The translations under genes and the position numbers were made by a program. The notes under the pieces were generated by a model that worked only from the letters and a program-made list of their open reading frames with translations, did no database searches and was not told where the DNA came from. This document shows, piece by piece, positions 9,583 through 16,942 of a stretch of DNA of 64,000 nt. The stretch lies in NCBI GenBank assembly GCA_019116365.1, contig DXBT01000032.1, forward strand, positions 124,001 to 188,000, read 5' to 3'. The DNA comes from Barnesiella merdipullorum (lineage in GTDB: Bacteria; Bacteroidota; Bacteroidia; Bacteroidales; Barnesiellaceae). Each line of letters begins with the position of its first letter. Position 1 is the first letter of the stretch.

Positions 9583-10539
9583 ATGAAACGATTGAATTTG
9601 AAGTGGTCGCTTTTGTTGGCCATATTGCCGGCGATGAGTTGGGCCGTAGAAGAGAGACCGGTATCCCTGGAGATTCCTGCCGGTGAGATTAAGGGAAAAA
9701 TGTTGTTGCCCGATGTCGAAACCCCGCCGGTTGTCCTGATTATTGCAGGCTCGGGACCTACCGATATGGATGGGAATACGGTATTGGGGGCCGTTACGAT
9801 TAAAAATAATTCGTTGAAGTTCTTGGCCGAGGGGTTGGCCGAACGAGGTATCGCTTCGCTGCGTTACGACAAGCGGGGTATTGCCTCGAGTGCAGCGGCA
9901 GGTCAGGTAGAGGCCGATTTGCGATTTGACGATTACGTGGCCGATGCTCGGGCCTGGATCGACAGTTTGGCTCAGGAGAAAGCGCGTTTTTCGGGCGTTT
10001 ATGTGCTAGGGCATAGCGAAGGGGCGCTGATTGGCATGCTGGCCAGTGCCGGCAATGAGCAGGTAAAGGGAGTCATTTCCCTGGCAGGTGCCGGGCGCCC
10101 TGCTTATGAGATTATCGAGCGGCAGATGAGTGGTCAGCCGGCAGCAGTGTGTCAGTTGGTAAAATCGGTTAATGACTCGCTGCGTGCGGGCAAGACCGTA
10201 ACCGATATTCCGGTGGAACTGATGGCGCTGTATCGCCTCTCGGTGCAACCTTACCTGATATCGTGGTATAGGTACAATCCGCAGACGGTTGTCGCGGGTT
10301 TGGAACAGCCGGTACTGATTGTGCAGGGCGACAAGGATATACAGGTGTCGGTCGAAGATGCTCAGTTGCTGAAGAAGGCTCAACCTCGGGCTACCATAGA
10401 GCTTGTCGAGAATATGAATCATGTGTTGAAGCGCTGCGAATCGACCGAGGTGAATGAGCAGCAGTCAACCTATGCCAATCCCGATTTGCCTGTTATGAAA
10501 AACTTGTTGGATGTAATTGATAAATTTATAAAGCCATGA
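9583..10539 (+). CDS. Exported alpha/beta hydrolase
   Basis: A 318-residue alpha/beta-hydrolase of the S33-aminopeptidase/esterase type. A signal peptide covers residues ~1-21 (ending SWA). The oxyanion region is IIAGSGPTDMDGN (53-65), the nucleophile elbow is GHSEG with Ser145, the acid is probably the Asp in VQGDKDIQVS, and the general base the His in ENMNHVL. Such proteins hydrolyse esters or small acylated compounds in the periplasm; the substrate is not predictable. The start is set by the promoter at 9525-9555. The stop overlaps the next start by 4 bases (ATGA), giving translational coupling with a DUF2089 protein. Confidence 0.85.
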   Translation: MKRLNLKWSLLLAILPAMSWAVEERPVSLEIPAGEIKGKMLLPDVETPPVVLIIAGSGPTDMDGNTVLGAVTIKNNSLKFLAEGLAERGIASLRYDKRGIASSAAAGQVEADLRFDDYVADARAWIDSLAQEKARFSGVYVLGHSEGALIGMLASAGNEQVKGVISLAGAGRPAYEIIERQMSGQPAAVCQLVKSVNDSLRAGKTVTDIPVELMALYRLSVQPYLISWYRYNPQTVVAGLEQPVLIVQGDKDIQVSVEDAQLLKKAQPRATIELVENMNHVLKRCESTEVNEQQSTYANPDLPVMKNLLDVIDKFIKP

Positions 10540-10826
10540 CAAATAGAGAATCGAAAAAACGTTTACCCTTGCGTTGCCCGGCCTGTGATGCCCAGCTCAA
10601 GGTATCGAAGATGGTTTGTGTGCAATGTGGCACCGAAGTCTCGGGCGAGTTTGACCTGCCGGTATTGACCCGTTTGAACGAAGAGGAACAACACTTCATG
10701 CTCGAGTTTGTAAAAGCGAGTGGCAGTCTGAAGGATATGGCTAAAAAGATGGGGGTGAGCTATCCCACGGTGCGGAATTATCTGGATGATTTAATAGAGA
10801 AACTAAATAATATGGCAGAGGAATGA
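10536..10826 (+). CDS. DUF2089-family small zinc-ribbon/HTH protein
   Basis: A 96-residue protein matching DUF2089: an N-terminal zinc ribbon with CxxC pairs (CPACDAQL and CVQCGTE) and a C-terminal helix-turn-helix (LKDMAKKMGVSYPTVRNYLDDLIEKL). The fold suggests a small cytoplasmic DNA- or sigma-binding regulator. It overlaps both the upstream hydrolase and the downstream Yip1-type gene by 4 bases, so the three are translated as a coupled unit. A regulatory role is inferred from the HTH; no target can be named. Confidence 0.85.
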   Translation: MTNRESKKRLPLRCPACDAQLKVSKMVCVQCGTEVSGEFDLPVLTRLNEEEQHFMLEFVKASGSLKDMAKKMGVSYPTVRNYLDDLIEKLNNMAEE

Positions 10827-11410
10827 AAGTGCTTTTTGAATTTTTGAAGAACCCGTTTTATCGGGTGGCCGGTTACACCTCACTGGTATGGGGTGTGGTC
10901 GGCATGGTAGTCGCTACGGCCATCGCTTTTTGTGGAGGAGTCCATTATCACGGGCTGTTGCATTTTGGTGGGGCGCCAAACGGTGCCTGGTGGTGTTTTG
11001 TCGTGGAGCATTTGGTTGTGTGGCTGGTTCCTGCGGTGTTGATTTATGTCTCGGCTTTGTTTTGCAGCCGTTCGCACGTGCGGCCTGTCGATGTGTTGGG
11101 TACGGTGGCATTTGCCCAACTGCCGTTTGTGTTGCTTTCGTTGCTTATGGCTATACCTCCAATACGCGAGATAACATCGGTGCAGACGGTAGAGGAGGTC
11201 GAACTGCTGCTCTCCGATATGGGGCGGTTGCTCCTGGTTGTATGGATAGGGCTCTTGAGCCTGCTCCTCACCATTTTGGTGCTGTATTGGATGTTCCGGG
11301 CCATATCGGTCGCCTGCAATCTGAAGGGGCGCAACCTGTGGTTGGTCTTTATCATTGGAGCTTTTGGCGGAGATGTGCTTTGCCGATATCTGATAGGTTT
11401 CTGCTATTGA
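10823..11410 (+). CDS. Yip1-type integral membrane protein
   Basis: A 195-residue protein with about five hydrophobic segments (roughly residues 17-40, 56-80, 90-112, 130-158 and 170-193), resembling bacterial Yip1-domain proteins. The N-terminus (FLKNPFYRVAG) is the usual cytoplasmic lead-in of that family. It is the last gene of a three-gene operon with a hydrolase and a DUF2089 protein, overlapping the latter by 4 bases. DUF2089-plus-small-membrane-protein pairs suggest an envelope-sensing or envelope-maintenance role, but that is inference. Confidence 0.7.
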   Translation: MKVLFEFLKNPFYRVAGYTSLVWGVVGMVVATAIAFCGGVHYHGLLHFGGAPNGAWWCFVVEHLVVWLVPAVLIYVSALFCSRSHVRPVDVLGTVAFAQLPFVLLSLLMAIPPIREITSVQTVEEVELLLSDMGRLLLVVWIGLLSLLLTILVLYWMFRAISVACNLKGRNLWLVFIIGAFGGDVLCRYLIGFCY

Positions 11411-11441
11411 GCAGAATCGACAAGTAAGGTATTTAAAAATT

Positions 11442-11476
11442 TGAAGCGGCTATCAGGAAACCCGGTAGTCGCTTCA
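11442..11476. terminator. Hairpin between convergent operons
   Basis: A 13-bp stem (11442-11454 with 11464-11476, two to three G-T pairs). On the minus strand it is followed by AATTTTTAAAT, so it best serves the sigma-factor operon ending at 11503. It may also act on the + operon ending at 11410, although there is no T-run on that side. Confidence 0.55.
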
Positions 11477-11502
11477 GTCGTATAAGAGAGTGTGCTACTG
11501 TT

Positions 11503-11976
11503 TTATTCTATGTTTTTGGTGAGACTTTGCAGATGGCTGATGGATATATTTCCCGTCAGTTGTATGACGACAAATTCCTCTCCACCGTCATCAACCAGCA
11601 TAATCAGCTCTTTAATCTTCTTTTGAGGTTGTGGATAGATGTAGATGGTGACCATTTCGTCATCGTCTTTCACTTTCATTAGCTCTTCATAAGGCGCTTT
11701 TTTGAAACTGGAGGAGGCTTTTCGGATGCGGTTGATCAGGTTGGCATCATCTTCGCAGGTGAGAATCTGGATGCGATCGAGCTCGTTGATGACGCTTTTG
11801 AGATCGAGGGCATCTACCTCCAACTGACCCGCGGGCATCATCTCCAATAGGGTTTTGGAGATATTGACGTAAGTGATGTTTTTCTCGTTGGCAAACTGGT
11901 CGAAGATATTGGTCTGTGCTTGTGTGGGGAGTAACCCGATTATGCACCCCAACAGGACATAGATAATACGTTTCAT
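11503..11976 (-). CDS. DUF4252-domain exported protein (third copy)
   Basis: A 157-residue protein with a signal peptide (residues ~1-20, ending PTQAQ) and one DUF4252 domain: an N-terminal helix (IFDQFANEKNITYVNISKTLLEMM), a middle segment with ELDRIQILTCED, and a C-terminal beta part (EFVVIQLTGNISISHLQSL). DUF4252 proteins are small periplasmic proteins of Bacteroidota of unknown function. This copy follows the anti-sigma-like gene by 2 bases and is the last gene of the unit. It keeps more of the family pattern than the other two copies upstream. Confidence 0.85.
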   Translation of the reverse strand: MKRIIYVLLGCIIGLLPTQAQTNIFDQFANEKNITYVNISKTLLEMMPAGQLEVDALDLKSVINELDRIQILTCEDDANLINRIRKASSSFKKAPYEELMKVKDDDEMVTIYIYPQPQKKIKELIMLVDDGGEEFVVIQLTGNISISHLQSLTKNIE

Positions 11977-11978
11977 GA

Positions 11979-12470
11979 TTATTTGATTTTTAGATGTTTG
12001 TTAATAATTCGGTTGGTCTTGACAATCTCTTGTTGAGCCTCCTGCCATTGCTGGGTCCCCTCGTTCAGCTTTTGAGAGACGAGCAGCAGCGCACGCTGAG
12101 CTTCGGCACAGGCATACATCTCTTGTTCGCTTAGCTGAGGTTGGGCGGGTTGACGGGTGAAATAGAGTCCGGCAGCCGAGGCTAGAATGACAATGGCCGC
12201 TACTCCGCTGACCCAGCGCCAGACGGGGGTAAAGCGTATGGCCTTTTTGCGGGCCGGCAAGCGATCGATAAACGACGACAGCCGCTCTTCCAGCCCGTCG
12301 GGTATCTGAGGGGTACCGGGCACGAGCGTGAGGACGATGCGCTTCTCCTCGAGCATATCTTGTGGAACCTCGTGAGTGGCCAAATAGTCTCTCAAGGCTT
12401 GTTCGTCGGCTTCCGACAAATTGCCGTCAAAGAAGGAGTCTATCTGTTTTCGTAACTCTTGTGTTGTCAT
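11979..12470 (-). CDS. Anti-sigma-factor-like single-pass membrane protein
   Basis: A 163-residue protein: an acidic helical N-terminal cytoplasmic region (residues 1-80, FFDGNLSEADEQALRDYL resembles the zinc-less anti-sigma heads of Bacteroidota), one membrane segment at about 86-104, and a ~55-residue periplasmic helix rich in Gln and Glu. It overlaps the ECF sigma gene by 4 bases, the usual arrangement of a sigma/anti-sigma pair. It has no recognisable FecR domain and is shorter than FecR-type regulators of SusC/D loci. Its role in holding the sigma factor is inferred from topology and coupling. Confidence 0.7.
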   Translation of the reverse strand: MTTQELRKQIDSFFDGNLSEADEQALRDYLATHEVPQDMLEEKRIVLTLVPGTPQIPDGLEERLSSFIDRLPARKKAIRFTPVWRWVSGVAAIVILASAAGLYFTRQPAQPQLSEQEMYACAEAQRALLLVSQKLNEGTQQWQEAQQEIVKTNRIINKHLKIK

Positions 12471-12964
12471 ATCTTTTGTGTAAATAGTTTTTTAATCGTT
12501 TTTCTTGCCCGGGAGAGCAGTACCCGTATGTTGGCATTGCTCAATCCCGTTTCGTGCTCTATCTCAGTGGTACTTTTCTCATCGAAGTGCCGCAGTATCA
12601 CGACTTGTCGCTGAGCTTCGGGCAGTTGGGCTATGATGTGTAGCAAGATTTTCATCTCTTCCTTCTGCTCAAAAGCCTGGTCGGGTGGAGGCGATGGTGA
12701 AATCTTGCTGGCCAAAACCGATTCATCATCCTCGGAAAATCTCGTTCCGCGCAGTTTGTCGAGGCACAAGTGCTTCAGCAGGGTGACGGCATAGGCCTCG
12801 TCGTGTTCAAGCCCTTCGAGAAATTCCTGCTTCTCCCACAACTTTAGGTAGGTGTTCTGCACCATATCCTCGGCATCGTCTTCGTTCCCCAGATAGCGGA
12901 AAGCCATTCGGTACAGCTTTTTGTAGTAGGGCAGAAATCTTGTTTTAAACTCTTGGTGAGTCAT
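12467..12964 (-). CDS. ECF-family RNA polymerase sigma factor
   Basis: A 165-residue sigma-70 of the extracytoplasmic-function class. Region 2 lies at ~10-75 (MAFRYLGNEDDAEDMVQNTY, then LDKLR), and region 4 at ~108-160 (LPEAQRQVVILRHFDEKST, then an HTH with LSNANIRVLLSRARKTIKKL). It directs RNA polymerase to a specific set of promoters when released from its anti-sigma factor. It sits between two DUF4252 genes upstream and an anti-sigma-like gene plus a third DUF4252 gene downstream. A candidate ECF promoter (13936-13961) in front of the unit suggests autoregulation. There is no SusC/SusD pair next to it, unlike the ECF factors of glycan loci. Confidence 0.93.
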   Translation of the reverse strand: MTHQEFKTRFLPYYKKLYRMAFRYLGNEDDAEDMVQNTYLKLWEKQEFLEGLEHDEAYAVTLLKHLCLDKLRGTRFSEDDESVLASKISPSPPPDQAFEQKEEMKILLHIIAQLPEAQRQVVILRHFDEKSTTEIEHETGLSNANIRVLLSRARKTIKKLFTQKI

Positions 12965-12972
12965 ACGGTTTG

Positions 12973-13395
12973 TTATTTGTTTTTCAGGAGCTCCGATTTC
13001 AGATTCCCTTTGAATCTTACCAAATTGATTTCTCTTTTTTCAAGGTCGATGATGACGACTTCGGTAATTTTCTTTTTGTCATGCCTCATAAAGATTTTTG
13101 TCAGTTCACCCTCTTCTTGAGTGTCGATAAGCAATTCATAGGGTTCATAATCTCCCTTCACAATCGACTTCCGCAGAGTCTGATAAGTGCTTTCGTCAAT
13201 CTTTGCCTCGACGGCCTCCAAGGTCTTTATGCCATCGATAACCCCTTTTTTCTCCGCCTTACCTATCTTTTCGTGGGTAAATTCGGCGTTGGGCAGACTC
13301 TTTACCTGGTCAAACAGATTGTCTATCTTATTGCCGGCCAGGACCGTCAAGGTTGCGAACAGCAAGATGGATAGCGCTATTATTCTCGTTCTCAT
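12973..13395 (-). CDS. DUF4252-type exported protein (second copy)
   Basis: A 140-residue protein with a signal peptide (residues ~1-20, ending TVLAG) and a short DUF4252-like domain: DNLFDQVKSLPNAEFTHEKI at the start, IDGIKTLEAVEAKIDE in the middle, and VVIIDLEKREINLVRFKG near the C-terminus. It is more basic than the other two copies. It starts 11 bases after the first DUF4252 gene and its stop is 8 bases before the sigma factor. Function is unknown; placement suggests it reports or modulates the envelope signal that the sigma factor answers. Confidence 0.75.
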   Translation of the reverse strand: MRTRIIALSILLFATLTVLAGNKIDNLFDQVKSLPNAEFTHEKIGKAEKKGVIDGIKTLEAVEAKIDESTYQTLRKSIVKGDYEPYELLIDTQEEGELTKIFMRHDKKKITEVVIIDLEKREINLVRFKGNLKSELLKNK

Positions 13396-13406
13396 GGCTG
13401 GGGGTA

Positions 13407-13862
13407 TTATTTATCGTTTTCGATGATTTCGTTCAATTGTTGGGGATCTATCTTGCCCTTGATGCGTAGGAGACTTACTTCATCCTTTTCGAGCGAGAAG
13501 ATGATAATCTCTTTGATTTTTTCTTTTTCGGTCTTCATCAGGATGCGGACAATCTCGTCGTCTTCGTTCGAGGCCACAAGGGTTTCGTAGCCGTTGTCGT
13601 TACAGCCGGCAATTTGCTTTTTGAGCCGGTCGTAGTCGGCTTGCGAGATATCCTCGGCATTGAGTATGTTCATGGATTTTATACCTTTCATCTCGGAAGA
13701 GAAAGGCTTGATGAGCCCCAGCACAAACGAGTTGAGGTTTACTTTCTCGGCATTGGGGATACGGGCAATCGATGCCGACAGCGAGTCGAGACAGTTGCCG
13801 GCATACAGGGTCGTGCTACAGAAGAGTAGGGCCAGTGCAGTGATAAAAGTCTTTGTTTTCAT
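13407..13862 (-). CDS. DUF4252-type exported protein (first copy)
   Basis: A 151-residue protein, first gene of the sigma-factor unit. It has a signal peptide (residues ~1-21, ending TLYAG) and a DUF4252-type domain: CLDSLSASIARIPNAEKVNL, a middle KSMNILNAEDIS and a C-terminal IIIFSLEKDEVSLLRIKGKI. The two beta-strand ends (IIIFSLEKDEVSLLRIKG and VVIIDLEKREINLVRFKG in the next gene) are clearly homologous, so the pair arose by tandem duplication. A ~67-nt leader separates it from the candidate ECF promoter. Confidence 0.75.
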   Translation of the reverse strand: MKTKTFITALALLFCSTTLYAGNCLDSLSASIARIPNAEKVNLNSFVLGLIKPFSSEMKGIKSMNILNAEDISQADYDRLKKQIAGCNDNGYETLVASNEDDEIVRILMKTEKEKIKEIIIFSLEKDEVSLLRIKGKIDPQQLNEIIENDK

Positions 13863-13935
13863 ATCGTAATCTGTTTTTTTCTATGTTTATGGGTTACTCG
13901 GTACGGCGCCGTTTTATAACCGATTTCACATAGAA

Positions 13936-13961
13936 GACGATCAACGGTCGAATATGTTACA
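13936..13961 (-). promoter_or_regulatory. Candidate ECF-type promoter of the sigma/DUF4252 unit
   Basis: On the minus strand TGTAAC (13956-13961), a 16-base spacer and CGTC (13936-13939). This is the general shape of promoters read by several ECF sigma factors (a TGxAAC -35 and a CGTn -10). No good TTTG-N19/20-TAnnTTTG housekeeping promoter is seen in this gap. If correct, the unit is autoregulated. Confidence 0.45.
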
Positions 13962-13971
13962 AAGGAACATA

Positions 13972-14010
13972 TAAAAAACGAGAGAAAAGTGTGAATCTTT
14001 TCTCTCGTTA
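13972..14010 (-). terminator. Rho-independent terminator of the oxidoreductase operon
   Basis: A 12-bp perfect stem (13978-13989 with 13997-14008), a 7-base loop and, on the minus strand, a T6 tail. It lies 30 bases past the gamma-subunit stop. Confidence 0.85.
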
Positions 14011-14039
14011 TATCAATTGAAGGGATCTTCACGGGAACG

Positions 14040-14585
14040 TTATTCGACCTTGCGAATGATTTCCATTCCTTTCAGGATGGCCTTTTCGTTCAAGGGAATG
14101 AGGTTGTGGTGACGCTCGGGCAAAGATTTCTTAAGACCTTTCACCACATTCTCCATGCTCACCATCGGTTTCAGTTTCAACAGTCCGCCCAATACAATCA
14201 TGTTCAGGGCTTTGGTGTTGTTCATCTCGATGGCAGCCTCCATGGCATCGATACAATATACGTTGATATCTTTGCGCGTGGGGGGATGGTGTATTCCGTA
14301 GCCGTCGTAAATGAGGATTCCACCCGGTTTCACTTTGCTCTCGAATTTCTCGAGCGACGGTTGGTTCAAGATTACGGCCACGTCGAATGAGTTCAATACC
14401 GGCGAGCTGATGCGTTCGTCGCTGAGGATTACGGTTACGTTGGCCGTACCACCACGTTGTTCGGGACCGTATGAAGGCATCCAGGTAACCTCTTTGTCTT
14501 CCATCAGACCCGAGTAGGCCAGAATCTTACCCATCGAGAGTACGCCTTGTCCGCCAAATCCAGCTATGATAATTTCTTCTTTCAT
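14040..14585 (-). CDS. korC: 2-oxoacid:ferredoxin oxidoreductase, gamma subunit
   Basis: A 181-residue gamma subunit with the family's N-terminal GFGGQGV motif (residues 9-15). It forms part of the enzyme that oxidises a 2-oxoacid with CoA to acyl-CoA and CO2 while reducing ferredoxin. The start at 14585 (MKEEIIIAGFGG) is chosen over the longer frame from 14660, which would overlap the beta subunit and has no homologous extension. It is the last gene of a four-gene operon (ferredoxin, alpha, beta, gamma), 17 bases behind beta. Whether the natural substrate is 2-oxoglutarate or a branched-chain 2-oxoacid (KOR or VOR) cannot be settled from sequence; the symbol is provisional. Confidence 0.88.
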   Translation of the reverse strand: MKEEIIIAGFGGQGVLSMGKILAYSGLMEDKEVTWMPSYGPEQRGGTANVTVILSDERISSPVLNSFDVAVILNQPSLEKFESKVKPGGILIYDGYGIHHPPTRKDINVYCIDAMEAAIEMNNTKALNMIVLGGLLKLKPMVSMENVVKGLKKSLPERHHNLIPLNEKAILKGMEIIRKVE

Positions 14586-14602
14586 GTCCTGTCGTTTTTT
14601 GA

Positions 14603-15370
14603 TTATACGTTTTTGAGGTCTCCCAGCGGGTATTTGGCAAACATGTGCTCTTCCATCCATTGGTTGGCTTTAACGGGAGACATTTTCCAACCCGAGTTGC
14701 AGGTCGATACGATTTCGACCATCGAGGTACCTTTGCCGGCCATCGAGTTTTCAAAGGCCAGGCGAATGGCTTTCTTGGCTTTGCGTATGGCTGCCGGGGT
14801 GTGTACACTCTGGCGGGTTACGTAGCAGGTACCATCGACGCGTTCAACCAGTTCGGCAATACGCAGGGGGTATCCGTTCAAGGCTACGTTACGGCCGTAG
14901 GGGCAGGTCGAGGTTTTCATTCCCTCGAGTGTGGTGGGGGCCATTTGACCGCCCGTCATTCCATAAATACCGTTGTTGATAAATATGATAGCGATGTTCT
15001 CGCCACGGTTGCAGGCGTGAATGGTCTCGGCCGTACCGATGGCTGCCAAGTCGCCATCGCCCTGGTAGGTAAATACCATCTTCTTGGGGTTAAGCCGTTT
15101 TACGGCGGTGGCAATGGCGGGTGCCCGTCCGTGGGCAGCTTCGATCCAGTCGATGTCGATATAGTTGTAGGCAAATACGGCGCAACCTACCGGTGCGATG
15201 CCTATCGTTTCCTCTTCAATACCCATTTCGTCGATGACTTCGGCGATAAGCTTATGTACTACTCCGTGGCTGCAACCCGGGCAGTAGTGCATGGGATTAT
15301 CGTTCATGAGCCGAGGTTTCGTGTAAACCAGGTTTTCGGGCTTTATAATTTCGTTGATATCCATATGCAT
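14603..15370 (-). CDS. korB: 2-oxoacid:ferredoxin oxidoreductase, beta subunit (thiamine diphosphate binding)
   Basis: A 255-residue TPP-binding subunit. The TPP/Mg site is GDGD at 104-107 through NNG at 132-134 (EN-IAIIFINNGIYGMTG), and CPGC at 30-33 plus later cysteines fit the iron-sulfur site of the family. It carries out decarboxylation and passes electrons to the ferredoxin subunit. The start could equally be Met3 (MDINEII). It lies 17 bases after the alpha gene and 17 before gamma. Confidence 0.9.
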   Translation of the reverse strand: MHMDINEIIKPENLVYTKPRLMNDNPMHYCPGCSHGVVHKLIAEVIDEMGIEEETIGIAPVGCAVFAYNYIDIDWIEAAHGRAPAIATAVKRLNPKKMVFTYQGDGDLAAIGTAETIHACNRGENIAIIFINNGIYGMTGGQMAPTTLEGMKTSTCPYGRNVALNGYPLRIAELVERVDGTCYVTRQSVHTPAAIRKAKKAIRLAFENSMAGKGTSMVEIVSTCNSGWKMSPVKANQWMEEHMFAKYPLGDLKNV

Positions 15371-15387
15371 ATATTTAATTCGGGTAT

Positions 15388-16467
15388 TTACATTAATTTC
15401 TCTTTTAATGCGGCAAGAACTTCGTCGGGGGTGGGGACGATGCCTCCCAACCGGCCAAAGTGTTCTACACGCACTTTACCGTTGACGGCCAGACGAACGT
15501 CTTCTACCATCTGACCGGCGTTGAGTTCGGCCGAGAGGATGCCTTTCACATGGTCGGCCTGGCGGGCAACAGCTTCAGAGGGGAAGGGCCACAGCGTGAT
15601 GGGACGCAACAGACCTACCTTGATGCCCTCTTCGGCGGCCAACTCAATAGTCTTTTGGCAGATTCGAGCCATCGAACCGAAGGCAACAATGAGGTAATCG
15701 GCATTCTCGCAGTTAATCTCTTCGAAGCGGACTTCGTTCTCGCTGATGCGTTTGTAGGTAGCCTGGAATCGGATATTGTTCTGTTCCATGATGGCGGGAT
15801 CGAGCTCGAGCGATGTAACTACATTGCGTTTGCGATCTTTGGGCTTACCCAGCGCAGCCCACGGGTTTTGTTCCCGAATCTCTTCTTCGGTGCGGCGTTT
15901 GCGGAAAGGCGGGAGAACTACTTTCTCCATCATCTGTCCAATAATACCATCGGCCAAAATAATTGCGGGATTGCGGTATTTGAAGGCCAGGTCAAATCCC
16001 AGGGCAACAAAGTCGGCCATCTCCTGTACCGATGCCGGTGCCAGGGTAATGAGGTGATAGTCGCCATGACCACCGCCTTTGGTGGCTTGGAAATAATCGG
16101 CCTGACTCGGTTGTATGGTGCCGAGACCGGGCCCGCCTCGCATGACGTTGACAATCAAGCAAGGCAATTCGGCTCCTGCCAGGTAGGAGATACCTTCTTG
16201 TTTCAAACTTACACCGGGGCTCGACGACGAGGTCATTACCGCTTTGCCGCAACTGGCTCCGCCATATACCATGTTAATGGCTGCCACTTCGCTCTCGGCT
16301 TGCAATACGACCATACCGGTTGTTGTCCAAGGCTGTTCTGCCATGAGTGTTTCCATCACCTCCGACTGGGGAGTAATGGGGTATCCGAAATAACCATCGG
16401 CTCCATAGCGTATAGCAGCATGGGCGATAGCTTCGTTACCCTTCATCAACTTTATATCTTCTTTCAT
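15388..16467 (-). CDS. korA: 2-oxoacid:ferredoxin oxidoreductase, alpha subunit
   Basis: A 359-residue alpha subunit with the pyrimidine-binding region GYPITPQSEVMETL near residue 28 and SSSSPGVSLKQEG near 80, then the transketolase C-terminal domain (KVGLLRPITLWPFP, residues ~285-298) that contacts CoA in relatives. Close homologues are often named VorB (3-methyl-2-oxobutanoate dehydrogenase), so the enzyme may act on branched-chain 2-oxoacids as well as 2-oxoglutarate. It is 28 bases behind the ferredoxin gene. In anaerobic Bacteroidales this enzyme class supplies reduced ferredoxin, which the Rnf complex encoded next door can use. Confidence 0.9.
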   Translation of the reverse strand: MKEDIKLMKGNEAIAHAAIRYGADGYFGYPITPQSEVMETLMAEQPWTTTGMVVLQAESEVAAINMVYGGASCGKAVMTSSSSPGVSLKQEGISYLAGAELPCLIVNVMRGGPGLGTIQPSQADYFQATKGGGHGDYHLITLAPASVQEMADFVALGFDLAFKYRNPAIILADGIIGQMMEKVVLPPFRKRRTEEEIREQNPWAALGKPKDRKRNVVTSLELDPAIMEQNNIRFQATYKRISENEVRFEEINCENADYLIVAFGSMARICQKTIELAAEEGIKVGLLRPITLWPFPSEAVARQADHVKGILSAELNAGQMVEDVRLAVNGKVRVEHFGRLGGIVPTPDEVLAALKEKLM

Positions 16468-16495
16468 AATTAACGGATTTATCGGAATGAACCGG

Positions 16496-16723
16496 TTACA
16501 ATTTTACTTTATATACGGTGATACACCCATCGGGGCATACCAAACCACAACTTGCACAGCCGATGCATGCATCGGGATTTTGCATGAAAGCATAGTGATA
16601 ACCTCTGTCATTAACCTCGGTAGGCTGTAATGCGAGAACCTGACTGGGACAGGCGACCACACACAGTTCACAGCCTTTGCAACGTTCTTTGTTAACGACA
16701 ACAGCGCCTTTGATTTTTGCCAT
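16496..16723 (-). CDS. korD: 2-oxoacid:ferredoxin oxidoreductase, ferredoxin (delta) subunit
   Basis: A 75-residue ferredoxin with two 4Fe-4S motifs, Cys15/18/21/25 and Cys53/56/59/63, each of the form CxxCxxCxxxCP. It takes electrons from the catalytic subunits and hands them to free ferredoxin. First gene of the operon, preceded by a -7 box at 16745-16752. Confidence 0.93.
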   Translation of the reverse strand: MAKIKGAVVVNKERCKGCELCVVACPSQVLALQPTEVNDRGYHYAFMQNPDACIGCASCGLVCPDGCITVYKVKL

Positions 16724-16744
16724 ATGATATTGTTTTTAGTTCCA

Positions 16745-16752
16745 CAAATATA
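16745..16752 (-). promoter_or_regulatory. -7 element in front of the oxidoreductase operon
   Basis: TATATTTG on the minus strand, 21 bases before the ferredoxin ATG, fits TAnnTTTG. No clear TTTG/TTG is found at the expected -33 distance. Confidence 0.5.
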
Positions 16753-16779
16753 AAAAATATATTTTTAAATTGATAGTAG

Positions 16780-16812
16780 AAGCGGGTAGTTTTTTTGCAA
16801 AACTACCCGCTT
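16780..16812. terminator. Hairpin downstream of rnfA
   Basis: A 14-bp perfect stem (16780-16793 with 16799-16812). It lies ~130 bases past the rnfA stop and upstream of the oxidoreductase promoter. The T-run is in the loop rather than after the stem, so it is a hairpin of terminator type without the usual tail. Outside it, 16813-16942 is AT-rich and shows nothing else. Confidence 0.45.
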
Positions 16813-16942
16813 GTATAAAAGATTGAATCTCAAATCAATAGATATGTATAAAAATGAGGCGTAAAGTGTTGATTTGTTATTGTTTTATTCAAATATGTTT
16901 TATAACATAAGAATATTTGTTGATATACTTACAATTTAAAAG

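Noticed and set aside
14645..15514. 289-residue frame on the plus strand opposite the oxidoreductase beta subunit
   Set aside because: Antisense shadow; the thiamine and cysteine motifs belong to the other strand.
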